A DNA stretch of 13,265 bases from an uncultured Akkermansia sp. (GTDB taxonomy: Bacteria > Verrucomicrobiota > Verrucomicrobiia > Verrucomicrobiales > Akkermansiaceae): NCBI GenBank assembly GCA_900766865.1, contig CAAFXA010000218.1, positions 1 to 13,265 of the forward strand. Direction: 5' to 3'. Position numbers and translations under genes: made by a program. Under the pieces are notes generated by a model. The model was not told where the DNA came from, ran no database searches, and worked only from the letters and a program-made list of their open reading frames with translations. Below are positions 6,249-13,065 of this stretch, piece by piece. The first letter of the stretch is position 1. Each line of letters opens with the position of its first letter.

Positions 6249-6905
6249 ATGATAACCAACAAACTACCCACCACCCTGGCCGCAGCCGCCCTGCTGAGCA
6301 GCTGCGGCTGTCCCTATTTCAGCTGCAACACAGCGGAAATTTTCGATTCTCCCGACAAACGCGTAGCTCTCGTCAATGGCACCTTCCCGAAACGCTGGAA
6401 AAACACCTACACCCCCAACGCCATCTGGACGCTGGATGGGCGCAGGTACGTTGACGTCACCGTGCAATATGCACGTCCTCATCGCCCCATTCTTCGCCAG
6501 AGCGAACGCGGCTTCGAGGCCATGTACGCCCGGCACATGACAGCAGAAGAAACGAAAAACAGCTTCACTATCGACCCCGCCATCCCAGCCCGGCGCTACC
6601 TGATAGCAACAAATCCCACCCCGATACCGGCAGAGGAATTCGACTTCCACCGCGCCACACGCAACAAAGAAGTGCCGGGAAATGTGCCTTGCATGGCCCT
6701 GCGTCACACCTTCGATGACATCCCCGGCACCCCGAGCATCTGGCGCAGCATCGCCAAAGCCCCTCTGCAAATAGTGGATTTCGGCGTAGAACTGACACTG
6801 AACACCGCATGGATAGCCGGTCTGGTCGTAACGATGGGGGCCATCAACCACCCCGTAGAATACATCTGCAACGGCTGTCAGCAACAACAACCGACCACGC
6901 AATGA
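6249..6905 (+). CDS. Putative lipoprotein, unknown function (paralogue A)
   Basis: A 218-residue protein with a lipoprotein signal peptide (lipobox LSSC, lipidated C19). It is therefore expected to be exported and membrane-anchored. I do not recognise the family. The mature part is mostly polar, with a hydrophobic stretch near 187-199. Three blocks are shared with the next gene at matching internal spacing: DGRRY...T...H.PIL (63-82), EEFDF (129-133), and A..P..IVD....LTLNT (169-186). The two genes thus look like divergent tandem paralogues. The start at 6249 is chosen because it places the signal peptide at the N-terminus. It lies 11 nt after the dehydrogenase stop, with no Shine-Dalgarno sequence. 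Its stop overlaps the next start as ATGA, indicating translational coupling. Confidence 0.75.
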   Translation: MITNKLPTTLAAAALLSSCGCPYFSCNTAEIFDSPDKRVALVNGTFPKRWKNTYTPNAIWTLDGRRYVDVTVQYARPHRPILRQSERGFEAMYARHMTAEETKNSFTIDPAIPARRYLIATNPTPIPAEEFDFHRATRNKEVPGNVPCMALRHTFDDIPGTPSIWRSIAKAPLQIVDFGVELTLNTAWIAGLVVTMGAINHPVEYICNGCQQQQPTTQ

Positions 6906-7663
6906 AACGCGCTGCACAACACTTTCTGGCAATGCTCTGCCTGCTGGGGCTGAGTGCCTGCACCAGCTTTAACCTGACGGAACAACTCAGTACACGCCTC
7001 GTACCTGTCGTGGTGCCAGATGAAGACGTTGCAACCTTTTACGAACGGGATGGCAAGTACTACCATGCGCTCACCATCGCCATGGCCGTGGAGCATATCC
7101 CCCTGCTTACTGCAAAAAAGAAGCCCAGCAATGCTTTCTACCACTCCCCGGTTACCTACACTCCGGACATGAAGACAGCGCAGACCTACCTCTTCCAGCT
7201 CACAGATGCTGAGGCGGAATTAGTTCTGAAAACGCTCCGGGAAAACAAGAGCCGCAACAAGCAACGCGCCGCTCGAATCAAAAGTAAAGATAAACCGGGA
7301 TACCGCCCTCCCGTGGTGAAAGCAGCAGATTTTGATTTTGCAGAAGCCCGCAGCTTCACCCACCCAAATGTATCTTTAGGCGGCTGGAAATCAACCCACC
7401 TCAAACAATTTGAGGAAGAATGCCCGTACTCCATAGCCCTCCGGAAATACGGCAATGTTTACCCCCACCCCATTGCCACACTCCCGGCTCAGCATATTCC
7501 GCCCTCCCTCGCCGCCAAGCTGGCCTACGGCCCTGTGTGGGTGCTGGATGCAGCTGGCAATCTCACCATCAACACGCTCGAAGCTGCCGTCCATGGGAGT
7601 CTGGCCGCAGTCGGCCTGCCCCTGCTGGGTATCCTCTACCTCTTCAACGAACACCAGCCGTAA
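6902..7663 (+). CDS. Putative lipoprotein, unknown function (paralogue B)
   Basis: A 253-residue protein with a canonical lipoprotein signal peptide (lipobox LSAC, lipidated C20). It begins in a 4-nt ATGA overlap with the preceding lipoprotein gene, so both are made from one message. It shares with that protein the blocks DGKYY...T...H.PLL (50-69), ADFDF (142-146), and A..P..VLD....LTINT (208-225). A basic stretch rich in K and R lies at 114-131 and a hydrophobic segment at about 227-248. The family is unknown to me. It could be a cell-envelope component acting together with its partner. No terminator is evident after the stop. Confidence 0.78.
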   Translation: MKRAAQHFLAMLCLLGLSACTSFNLTEQLSTRLVPVVVPDEDVATFYERDGKYYHALTIAMAVEHIPLLTAKKKPSNAFYHSPVTYTPDMKTAQTYLFQLTDAEAELVLKTLRENKSRNKQRAARIKSKDKPGYRPPVVKAADFDFAEARSFTHPNVSLGGWKSTHLKQFEEECPYSIALRKYGNVYPHPIATLPAQHIPPSLAAKLAYGPVWVLDAAGNLTINTLEAAVHGSLAAVGLPLLGILYLFNEHQP

Positions 7664-7764
7664 ATATCTACCTGATAGAAACTGTAGCCGCTCCCGCCGA
7701 AAGAAATATTTACCGCAGTCCCGTTTCTCAATGCACATCGCCATGACATCCTGAACGTTTAGCA

Positions 7765-7793
7765 TTGACAAGAGCCTCACACTTTGATACATT
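7765..7793 (+). promoter_or_regulatory. Promoter of the YggL-like gene
   Basis: A consensus TTGACA at 7765-7770, a 17-bp spacer, and TACATT at 7788-7793. The -10 ends 9 nt before the ATG at 7803. Confidence 0.7.
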
Positions 7794-7802
7794 GTGCGTA
7801 CC

Positions 7803-8126
7803 ATGAAAAAGCGACTCCGCAAAAAGTACCGTGTGGGCGAGTTCCGCGAACTCTGCTTCGAGTTTACCTTTGACTACAAGGGCGATGTAGAAAGCCCTGA
7901 GTGTGAGGCATTTCTGCGCCAGTTTGTGGACGAGTGCATCGACGCCAACGGCCTGGAGACAAACGGCTTGCTGACCGAGGAGGGCTGCAGCCTGGTAGCC
8001 TACGCTGCCGATCCCACCCAGACCACAGAAGCTCAGCGCGAAGCTGTGAAGACCTGGCTGGAAGCCCGCGAGGACGTGGAAATCAAGTCCTTTGGCGAGC
8101 TGGTGGACGCCTGGTACAACTTCTGA
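7803..8126 (+). CDS. yggL: YggL-family (DUF469) 50S ribosome-associated protein
   Basis: A 107-residue protein resembling E. coli YggL, a small protein reported to bind the 50S subunit. The resemblance covers the whole length. The basic start KKRLRKKYRVGEFRELCFEF matches the RRLRKKxxxxEFQELGF region of YggL. The middle has DECIDANGLETNG. The C-terminal EAREDVEIKSFGELVDAWY matches the WLEERxxxxVRTSELFDVWW ending. Its exact role is unclear even in E. coli. The start at 7803 is taken rather than the GTG at 7794 because of the promoter spacing and the basic N-terminus. The gene stands alone between a promoter and two downstream hairpins. Confidence 0.8.
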   Translation: MKKRLRKKYRVGEFRELCFEFTFDYKGDVESPECEAFLRQFVDECIDANGLETNGLLTEEGCSLVAYAADPTQTTEAQREAVKTWLEAREDVEIKSFGELVDAWYNF

Positions 8127-8140
8127 TGCACCATAACCGT

Positions 8141-8158
8141 GCGGGCCGGAATGCCCGC
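8141..8158 (+). other. Small hairpin downstream of the YggL-like gene
   Basis: GCGGGC (8141-8146) pairs with GCCCGC (8153-8158) around a 6-nt loop, followed by AAAA rather than T. On the minus strand the same stem would be followed by a short non-T sequence. Its role is unclear. Confidence 0.4.
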
Positions 8159-8173
8159 AAAAGATTTAACATC

Positions 8174-8210
8174 AGCCGGTGCGGCAGCACCGCACCGGCT
8201 TTCTCCTCTT
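8174..8210 (+). terminator. Strong hairpin between the YggL-like gene and citrate synthase
   Basis: AGCCGGTGCGG (8174-8184) and CCGCACCGGCT (8190-8200) form a perfect 11-bp stem with a 5-nt loop, followed by TTCTCCTCTT. It fits an intrinsic terminator of the YggL-like gene, but it ends only 21 nt before the citrate synthase ATG, leaving no room for a promoter after it. Confidence 0.65.
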
Positions 8211-8221
8211 AGAAACGAAGA

Positions 8222-9364
8222 ATGAAAGAACAGCAGACATCTGAGCATCCCCTGTTTGCCAAGGGTCTCAAGGGCGTTATCGCAAACGAGACCGGGCTGA
8301 GCGATGTGCGCGGCGAGGAAGGACGCCTCCTCTACTGCGGGTATGAGATTGAGGACCTGGTAGACCTCTGCAGTTACACTGAGATTGTCTACCTTCTTCT
8401 GAATAAACGGCTTCCGAATCGAGACGAACTGGCCGCACTGGAGCAGCGCCTCCGCAATGACCGCGAACTGCCCCAACCCATTCTTGATTTCTTCAAAACC
8501 GCTACCAAGACAGCACGCCCCATGAGCGCGCTGCGCACGGCCGTCTCCATGCTCGGCATGTACGACGACCGCACCAAGGACCCCAGCCAGATGAAGGAAA
8601 TCGGCCTGTCCCTCATTGCCAAGATTCCGGTAATGGCAGCCTACTACTACCGCATCTGCCAAGGGCTGGAGCTGCCTCCCATCCGCACGGATCTGGACGA
8701 AGCCGCCCACTTCCTGTGGCTGCTGAAGGGTACCGAACCCGACCCGCAGGAGGCTCACATTCTGGATGTTGCCTACATTCTGCATGCCGACCACGGCATG
8801 AATGCCAGCACATTCTCTGCCCGAGTGACGGCCAGTACCCTGTCCGACATGTACTCAGCCATCACCTCCGCCATTGGTTCCCTGAAGGGGCCGCTGCATG
8901 GCGGTGCCAACGAGGCCGTGATTGAGATGCTCAAGGAAATCGGCTGCGAGGAAAATGTGGAATCCTATGTGAACGAGAAGCTCGCCAACCGCGAAAAGAT
9001 TTTCGGTATGGGGCATCGTGTTTACAAGACCCTCGACCCGCGTGCTCCGCAGCTGCGCCGCATTGCCATCCGCCTGACGCAGACTATCGGCGAACCCAAG
9101 TGGATTCGCATGAGCGATATGATTGCCAAGATGGTGCGCGCACGCAAGAACCTGAACGCCAACGTAGACTTCTACAGCGCCACGGTATACTACAGCCTGG
9201 GAATCCCCACCCGCATGTTCACCACCGTGTTCGCCATTGCCCGAGCCGCCGGCTGGGTGGCTCAGATTCTGGAGCAGCTGGAGGACAACACCCTCTACCG
9301 CCCGCTCTCCCGCTACATCGGGCCGGATGAGCCCCTGCTCGTCCCCGTGCTCGACATGCGCTGA
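8222..9364 (+). CDS. gltA: Citrate synthase
   Basis: A 380-residue citrate synthase condensing acetyl-CoA and oxaloacetate, the entry step of the TCA cycle. The catalytic residues are visible: H226 in GPLHGGANEAV, H265 in GMGHRVYK and D316 in NVDFYSATVYY. H191 lies in the conserved LHADHGMNAST block. The N-terminus KGLKGVIANETGLSDVRGEEGRL is typical of the short dimeric type. Length fits that type rather than the longer hexameric enterobacterial enzyme, which carries an extra N-terminal domain. 2-Methylcitrate synthase is a close relative and cannot be excluded, but no prp genes are nearby. No clear promoter is seen between the strong hairpin and the ATG, so it may be read from the YggL promoter or from an unseen site upstream of the hairpin. 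Confidence 0.93.
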   Translation: MKEQQTSEHPLFAKGLKGVIANETGLSDVRGEEGRLLYCGYEIEDLVDLCSYTEIVYLLLNKRLPNRDELAALEQRLRNDRELPQPILDFFKTATKTARPMSALRTAVSMLGMYDDRTKDPSQMKEIGLSLIAKIPVMAAYYYRICQGLELPPIRTDLDEAAHFLWLLKGTEPDPQEAHILDVAYILHADHGMNASTFSARVTASTLSDMYSAITSAIGSLKGPLHGGANEAVIEMLKEIGCEENVESYVNEKLANREKIFGMGHRVYKTLDPRAPQLRRIAIRLTQTIGEPKWIRMSDMIAKMVRARKNLNANVDFYSATVYYSLGIPTRMFTTVFAIARAAGWVAQILEQLEDNTLYRPLSRYIGPDEPLLVPVLDMR

Positions 9365-9375
9365 TGTTTTACCAG

Positions 9376-9410
9376 ATCGGCTCCGGTCGCAAGAGCGGAG
9401 CCGATTCTCC
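9376..9410 (+). terminator. Hairpin terminator after citrate synthase
   Basis: ATCGGCTCCG (9376-9385) and CGGAGCCGAT (9396-9405) form a perfect 10-bp stem with a 10-nt loop, followed by TCTCC and the C tract. The T run is poor but the position right after the stop codon fits a terminator. Confidence 0.6.
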
Positions 9411-9422
9411 CCCCCCCAGGAG
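9409..9422 (+). promoter_or_regulatory. C9 tract joined to an AGGAG ribosome site
   Basis: Nine consecutive C (9409-9417) run directly into AGGAG (9418-9422), which ends only two bases before the ATG at 9425. It is the only canonical Shine-Dalgarno core abutting a start in the window, though unusually close. The homopolymer is a possible slippage site. Confidence 0.6.
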
Positions 9423-9424
9423 AC

Positions 9425-9730
9425 ATGAAAAAACTCATCCTGCTACCCATACTACTCATGCTCTGCCACTGCAGCTGCGAAGGACTGAAAGAATGCACAC
9501 TGCTCTATAACTCTGAAACCGGGGAAGGCGCAGATGCAGCCAACGCAAAAAAATACCACCACATCCACCGCACCCAACTGAGAGGAATACGCAGCCTGAA
9601 ACACCATATTGTTGTGTACTCCGACGGCAACCATTATTACTACATAGACCCCTTTATCGGTGGCCCGGCGGATGATGACAAAGAGGTCTACCGCCGGGGC
9701 TACAAACTCCCCATCAACCGGGCAAAATAA
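9425..9730 (+). CDS. Small putative lipoprotein, unknown function
   Basis: A 101-residue protein with a basic hydrophobic N-terminus and three closely spaced cysteines at 14, 16 and 18, most likely an exported lipoprotein although the lipobox is not textbook. The mature part is polar and rich in H and Y, with the segment VVYSDGNHYYYIDPF at about 63-77. The SDG..YYY piece faintly recalls the DG..Y block of the two lipoproteins at 6249 and 6902, but the similarity is too short to call them homologous. No function can be assigned. No clear promoter was found between the citrate synthase hairpin and the start. It is followed by a hairpin-rich spacer containing a likely terminator. Confidence 0.6.
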   Translation: MKKLILLPILLMLCHCSCEGLKECTLLYNSETGEGADAANAKKYHHIHRTQLRGIRSLKHHIVVYSDGNHYYYIDPFIGGPADDDKEVYRRGYKLPINRAK

Positions 9731-9801
9731 CGACCGCCGCAAACTACAGAAAATCAACAACGAAGTTCGGCCGGTATCGGAGAGGGACGCGACAGCCTTC
9801 G

Positions 9802-9854
9802 CCAAATCCAAAATCTGAGATTTCCCATTTGGGTAGCTCTAAAACCCAAAGAGC
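9802..9854 (+). other. Overlapping alternative hairpins in the clpP upstream spacer
   Basis: One structure pairs CCAAAT (9802-9807) with ATTTGG (9827-9832) and contains an inner AAATC/GATTT stem (9811-9823). A second pairs TTTGGGT (9828-9834) with ACCCAAA (9844-9850). They share bases 9828-9832, so only one can form at a time. A third option, GCTCT/AGAGC (9836-9854), overlaps the second. The DNA is AT-richer than its surroundings. Confidence 0.5.
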
Positions 9855-9880
9855 GACAAATTAAAATCTTTGGCGGGGTG

Positions 9881-9905
9881 TTGCGAGCCGCAGGCGAGCC
9901 CGCAA
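9881..9905 (+). other. Inverted repeat TTGCG/CGCAA
   Basis: TTGCG (9881-9885) and CGCAA (9901-9905) flank an inner GCC/GGC pair. The same span holds a direct repeat of GCGAGC (9883-9888 and 9894-9899). It could be a small cruciform or part of a dispersed repeat. Confidence 0.4.
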
Positions 9906-9910
9906 AATTT

Positions 9911-9936
9911 CCGTTTATCGATAAAACGGAGTTTTT
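9911..9936 (+). terminator. Probable intrinsic terminator upstream of clpP
   Basis: CCGTTT (9911-9916) and AAACGG (9924-9929) form a 6-bp stem around ATCGATA, followed by AG and five T (9932-9936). It fits termination of transcription from the small lipoprotein side before the clpP promoter. Confidence 0.5.
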
Positions 9937-9980
9937 AGAGGTTCCCCGTTTGTAATTCGCTTTATGCCACAGAAGGCGCT

Positions 9981-10008
9981 TTGCGGCCTTCGAGGCTTAT
10001 GGTAGAAT
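9981..10008 (+). promoter_or_regulatory. clpP promoter
   Basis: TTGCGG at 9981-9986, a 16-bp spacer, and TAGAAT at 10003-10008. The -10 ends six bases before the ATG at 10015, predicting a leaderless message. An inverted repeat, GAAGGC (9972-9977) and GCCTTC (9986-9991), overlaps the -35 box and could be an operator. Confidence 0.6.
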
Positions 10009-10014
10009 GGCGCC

Positions 10015-10635
10015 ATGAGTATGGAACTTCCGAAAAATTACTATATCCCGACTGTAATCGAGAAGACAGGCCAGGGCGAGAAAGCCTATGATATCTACTC
10101 CCGCCTGCTGCTCGATCGCGTTATCTTCATCGGCACCGAGATTGACGACACCGTGGCCAACTCCGTGATTGCTCAGCTGCTTTTCCTGCAGATGACCGAT
10201 CCCAAGAAGGATATCCACATCTACATCAACTCCCCGGGTGGTTCTGTGACAGCAGGCCTTGCCATCTACGACACGATGCAGTTTATCTCCTGTGATATCA
10301 ATACCTACTGCATCGGCATTGCGGCCAGCATGGCCTCCGTGCTGCTGGCGGCCGGCACTAAGGGCAAGCGCTTCTGCCTGCCGAACTCTCATGTGATGAT
10401 TCACCAGGTGCGTGGCGGTGCTCAGGGCACAGCTGCGGATGTAGAGCGCACCATCAAGTTCATGTTCAGCCTGGATAAGCGCCTCACCGGCATTCTGGCA
10501 AAACACACGGGCAAAGACTTCGACACCGTGAAGGCCGACCAGGATCGCGATAATTACATGACCGCCGAGGAATCCCTGGCCTACGGGCTGGTGGACCGCG
10601 TGCTGGAGCACAAAGAGCACGGCAAAAAAGCCTAA
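10015..10635 (+). CDS. clpP: ATP-dependent Clp protease proteolytic subunit ClpP
   Basis: A 206-residue serine peptidase of family S14 that forms the tetradecameric proteolytic chamber of ClpXP. The catalytic triad is complete and correctly spaced: S105 in [12 protein letters not shown]130 in [10 protein letters not shown] and D179 in DRDNYM. The [18 protein letters not shown] block (71-88) is the family hallmark that forms the oxyanion region. Length matches typical ClpP. An N-terminal propeptide like that of E. coli is not obvious. The start at 10015 is supported by the promoter placement; a second ATG two codons later (10021) is also possible. There is no Shine-Dalgarno sequence. It is the first gene of the clpP-clpX-tsaD cluster; trigger factor (tig), which often precedes clpP, is absent here. 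Confidence 0.97.
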   Translation: MSMELPKNYYIPTVIEKTGQGEKAYDIYSRLLLDRVIFIGTEIDDTVANSVIAQLLFLQMTDPKKDIHIYINSPGGSVTAGLAIYDTMQFISCDINTYCIGIAASMASVLLAAGTKGKRFCLPNSHVMIHQVRGGAQGTAADVERTIKFMFSLDKRLTGILAKHTGKDFDTVKADQDRDNYMTAEESLAYGLVDRVLEHKEHGKKA

Positions 10636-10647
10636 TTTCCCTTTCTC

Positions 10648-12003
10648 ATGGCAAAGAAAAAGGACAAGAGAGTCTGCGTATTCTGCCGCGAGCAGGAGGG
10701 AGACACCTGGCCGGAGCTTACATGGAACGGCATTGACATTTGCTTCACCTGCCTGGAAAACATGCTCTACCAGATGCTGCGTGAGCCCATGGGCGACCAG
10801 GCGGCACAGCACATGCTGCAGCATGTAGCCGAGGCTCATCCGCAGTTGATGCCACAGGACGATGCAGATGGCAGCCCCGTGCTGGATGTGGAAACCCGGG
10901 ACCAGGACACCCTGCCCACGCCCGAAGAAATGCACCGAGCGCTGGACAACTATGTCATTGGCCAGGACTTCGCCAAGCGTACCCTCTGCGTTGCAGTATA
11001 CAACCACTACCTGCGCCTGCGCCAGACAGAGAGTGAGGACGGCACAGAAATCGAGAAAAGCAACATCCTTCTTGCCGGCTCTACCGGCTCCGGCAAGACA
11101 TTGCTGGCCAAGACTCTGGCTCGTATTCTGGACGTACCTTTCTGCATTGTGGACGCCACTACACTGACCGAGGCCGGCTATGTGGGCGAAGACGTGGAGA
11201 ACATCGTGCTGCGCCTGCTGCAGGCCGCCAACATGAACGTTGCCAAGGCAGAACGTGGTATCATTTATGTGGACGAAATTGACAAAATCGGCCGCAAAAC
11301 GCAGAATGTAAGCATCACCCGCGATGTGAGCGGAGAGGGTGTACAACAGGCTCTGCTCAAAATTGTAGAAGGCACGGAATGCAACATCCCGCCCAAGGGG
11401 GGACGCAAGCATCCGAACGAGGAGTACATCCGCGTCAATACCAACAACATCCTCTTCATCTGCGGCGGCGCATTCGTGGGCCTGGAGGGTATCATCCGCA
11501 AGCGCCTGGGCTCCGCCAGCATGGGCTTTGCCTCCATTGAGGAAGAGCGAGACACCAAGGAGTACACCGAAGAGGAAGTTCTGGCCAAGGCTCTGCCGGA
11601 AGACTTCTTCATGTTTGGCATGATTCCGGAGCTCATGGGGCGTCTGCCCATCTTTGCACCGCTCACCACGCTGACAGAGGACCAGCTGGTGAAGCTGCTC
11701 ACCGAGCCGAAGAATGCGCTTGTGAAGCAGTACGCCAAACTGCTGAAGATGAACAACGTGAAGCTGATAGTAGAAGATGGTGCTCTGCGCGCCATGGCTC
11801 GCCAGGCCATCGAACGCGGCACAGGCGCCCGCGCTCTGCGCGGCATCTTTGAGCGCATGATGCTCGACATCATGTACACCGTGCCGAGCGACAAGACTAT
11901 CGCCACCGTCACCATAACGGAGGATGTGGTACTGGGCAAGGCCGAACCGAAGCTCACGCACCGCAAACCCAAAGCGACCGCCAAAAAGAAGGAGGACAAA
12001 TAA
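10648..12003 (+). CDS. clpX: ATP-dependent Clp protease ATPase subunit ClpX
   Basis: A 451-residue AAA+ unfoldase that recognises substrates and feeds them to ClpP. The N-terminal zinc-binding domain has C10, C13, C32 and C35. The AAA+ core shows Walker A GSTGSGKT (144-151), pore loop GYVG (177-180), Walker B IIYVDE (205-210), the RKH loop (253-255), GRLP (331-334) and sensor 2 GTGARALR (391-398). The ClpP-docking loop reads MGF (292-294) where E. coli has IGF. Walker A has S145 where most ClpX have proline (GPTGSGKT), a mild change that keeps the essential G, K and T. The lysine-rich C-terminal tail is an extension. It starts 12 nt after clpP; the gap TTTCCCTTTCTC is all pyrimidine with no Shine-Dalgarno sequence, so translation probably depends on coupling or an SD-independent mechanism. 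Confidence 0.97.
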   Translation: MAKKKDKRVCVFCREQEGDTWPELTWNGIDICFTCLENMLYQMLREPMGDQAAQHMLQHVAEAHPQLMPQDDADGSPVLDVETRDQDTLPTPEEMHRALDNYVIGQDFAKRTLCVAVYNHYLRLRQTESEDGTEIEKSNILLAGSTGSGKTLLAKTLARILDVPFCIVDATTLTEAGYVGEDVENIVLRLLQAANMNVAKAERGIIYVDEIDKIGRKTQNVSITRDVSGEGVQQALLKIVEGTECNIPPKGGRKHPNEEYIRVNTNNILFICGGAFVGLEGIIRKRLGSASMGFASIEEERDTKEYTEEEVLAKALPEDFFMFGMIPELMGRLPIFAPLTTLTEDQLVKLLTEPKNALVKQYAKLLKMNNVKLIVEDGALRAMARQAIERGTGARALRGIFERMMLDIMYTVPSDKTIATVTITEDVVLGKAEPKLTHRKPKATAKKKEDK

Positions 12004-12008
12004 GCGCC

Positions 12009-13061
12009 ATGTTGGTACTGGGTATCGAGTCGAGCTGTGATGAGACAGCCGTCGCCCTCATCGAGGACATTCCGGGTGAAAAGCAGCCGCGCCTGCTCAG
12101 CTCCGTCATTTCCACGCAGATTCCCCTGCACCGACTCTATGGCGGCGTGATACCCGAACTGGCATCCCGCAACCACTCCACCAACTTACCCGGCGTGCTG
12201 AAGGAAGCGCTGGAAAAGGCTGGACGCAGTATCGAACAGGTGGACGTTTTTGCCAGCACTGCCGGTCCCGGTCTGGTAGCAGCTCTGCTGGTGGGTAACA
12301 CAGCAGCCAAGGCACTGGCCCTGGCTGCGGGCAAGCCCTTCGTTGCAGTCAACCACCTGGAGGGGCACATGCTTTCCCCCTTCATCATGCATCCTCAGGG
12401 GCTCATCCCCCACCTGGGGTTGGTAGTCAGTGGTGGCCATACCCTGCTGGTGGATGTTCAGGGGGCCGGAAACTACACTCTGCTGGGACGCTCTAAAGAC
12501 GATGCTGCGGGCGAAGCCTTCGACAAAGTGGCCAAGATGCTCGACCTGCCCTATCCCGGCGGGCCGGAAATTGACAAACGGGCAGAGGCCGGCGACCCCA
12601 CACGCTTTAAGTTCCCCCGGCCCATGATTCACGAGCCGCATCTCGACTTCTCATTCTCCGGACTCAAGACAGCCGTACTCTACACCCTGCCCGGACTTGT
12701 GGAAAGCGGCAACCCGAACCATCTGGACGAGCAGACCATGTGCGACCTCTGTGCCGGGGTGCGTGCCGCCATCGTGGAGGTACTCATCAGCAAAGCACTG
12801 CGTGCAGCAAAGCAGACAGGGCATCGTGTGCTGGCAGTCAGCGGCGGAGTGTCCTGCAACGGAGCCCTGCGCCGAGAGCTGGCAGCCGCCTGCAACAAAG
12901 CCGGCATCGAGCTCATCCTGCCGCCGAACAGCCTCACTACGGATAACGCCGCTATGATTGCATTTGCCGGACTGCTGCGTGCCCGGGCCGGCGATTTCTC
13001 GCCGCTGGATACCCCCGTAGACCCAAACCTGCGCCTGGCAGGCGCACAAACACGAGCCTGA
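12009..13061 (+). CDS. tsaD: tRNA N6-adenosine threonylcarbamoyltransferase TsaD
   Basis: A 350-residue Kae1/TsaD protein that transfers threonylcarbamoyl from TC-AMP to A37 of tRNAs reading ANN codons, acting with TsaB and TsaE. Visible features are the N-terminal LGIESSCDETAVAL (4-17, ATPase fold), the metal-binding HLEGH (H116, H120), SGGHT (141-145), DDAAGEAFDKVAK (164-176), YPGGPEIDK, SFSGLKTAV, SGGVSCNGALR and the late TTDNAAMIAFAG with the second metal-ligand aspartate. Length is normal. It starts five bases after clpX. A GGAGG at 11991-11995, inside the end of clpX, lies 13 nt from the ATG, farther than usual. The partners tsaB, tsaC and tsaE are not in this window. Linkage to clpPX is probably simple cotranscription. 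Confidence 0.96.
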   Translation: MLVLGIESSCDETAVALIEDIPGEKQPRLLSSVISTQIPLHRLYGGVIPELASRNHSTNLPGVLKEALEKAGRSIEQVDVFASTAGPGLVAALLVGNTAAKALALAAGKPFVAVNHLEGHMLSPFIMHPQGLIPHLGLVVSGGHTLLVDVQGAGNYTLLGRSKDDAAGEAFDKVAKMLDLPYPGGPEIDKRAEAGDPTRFKFPRPMIHEPHLDFSFSGLKTAVLYTLPGLVESGNPNHLDEQTMCDLCAGVRAAIVEVLISKALRAAKQTGHRVLAVSGGVSCNGALRRELAAACNKAGIELILPPNSLTTDNAAMIAFAGLLRARAGDFSPLDTPVDPNLRLAGAQTRA

Positions 13062-13065
13062 CACC

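Noticed and set aside
9834..9845. TAGCTCTAAAAC is the reverse complement of the first 12 bases of a well-known type II-A CRISPR repeat (GTTTTAGAGCTA)
   Set aside because: It occurs once, without spacers, a second repeat or cas genes, and it lies in an AT-rich hairpin region where it is explained by the local stems.
9997..11961. A very long open frame on the minus strand (654 codons) opposite clpP and clpX
   Set aside because: It is a shadow of the strong codon bias of clpPX. Its translation is rich in H, G and A, and it has no recognisable domain, whereas the plus-strand genes are unambiguous.
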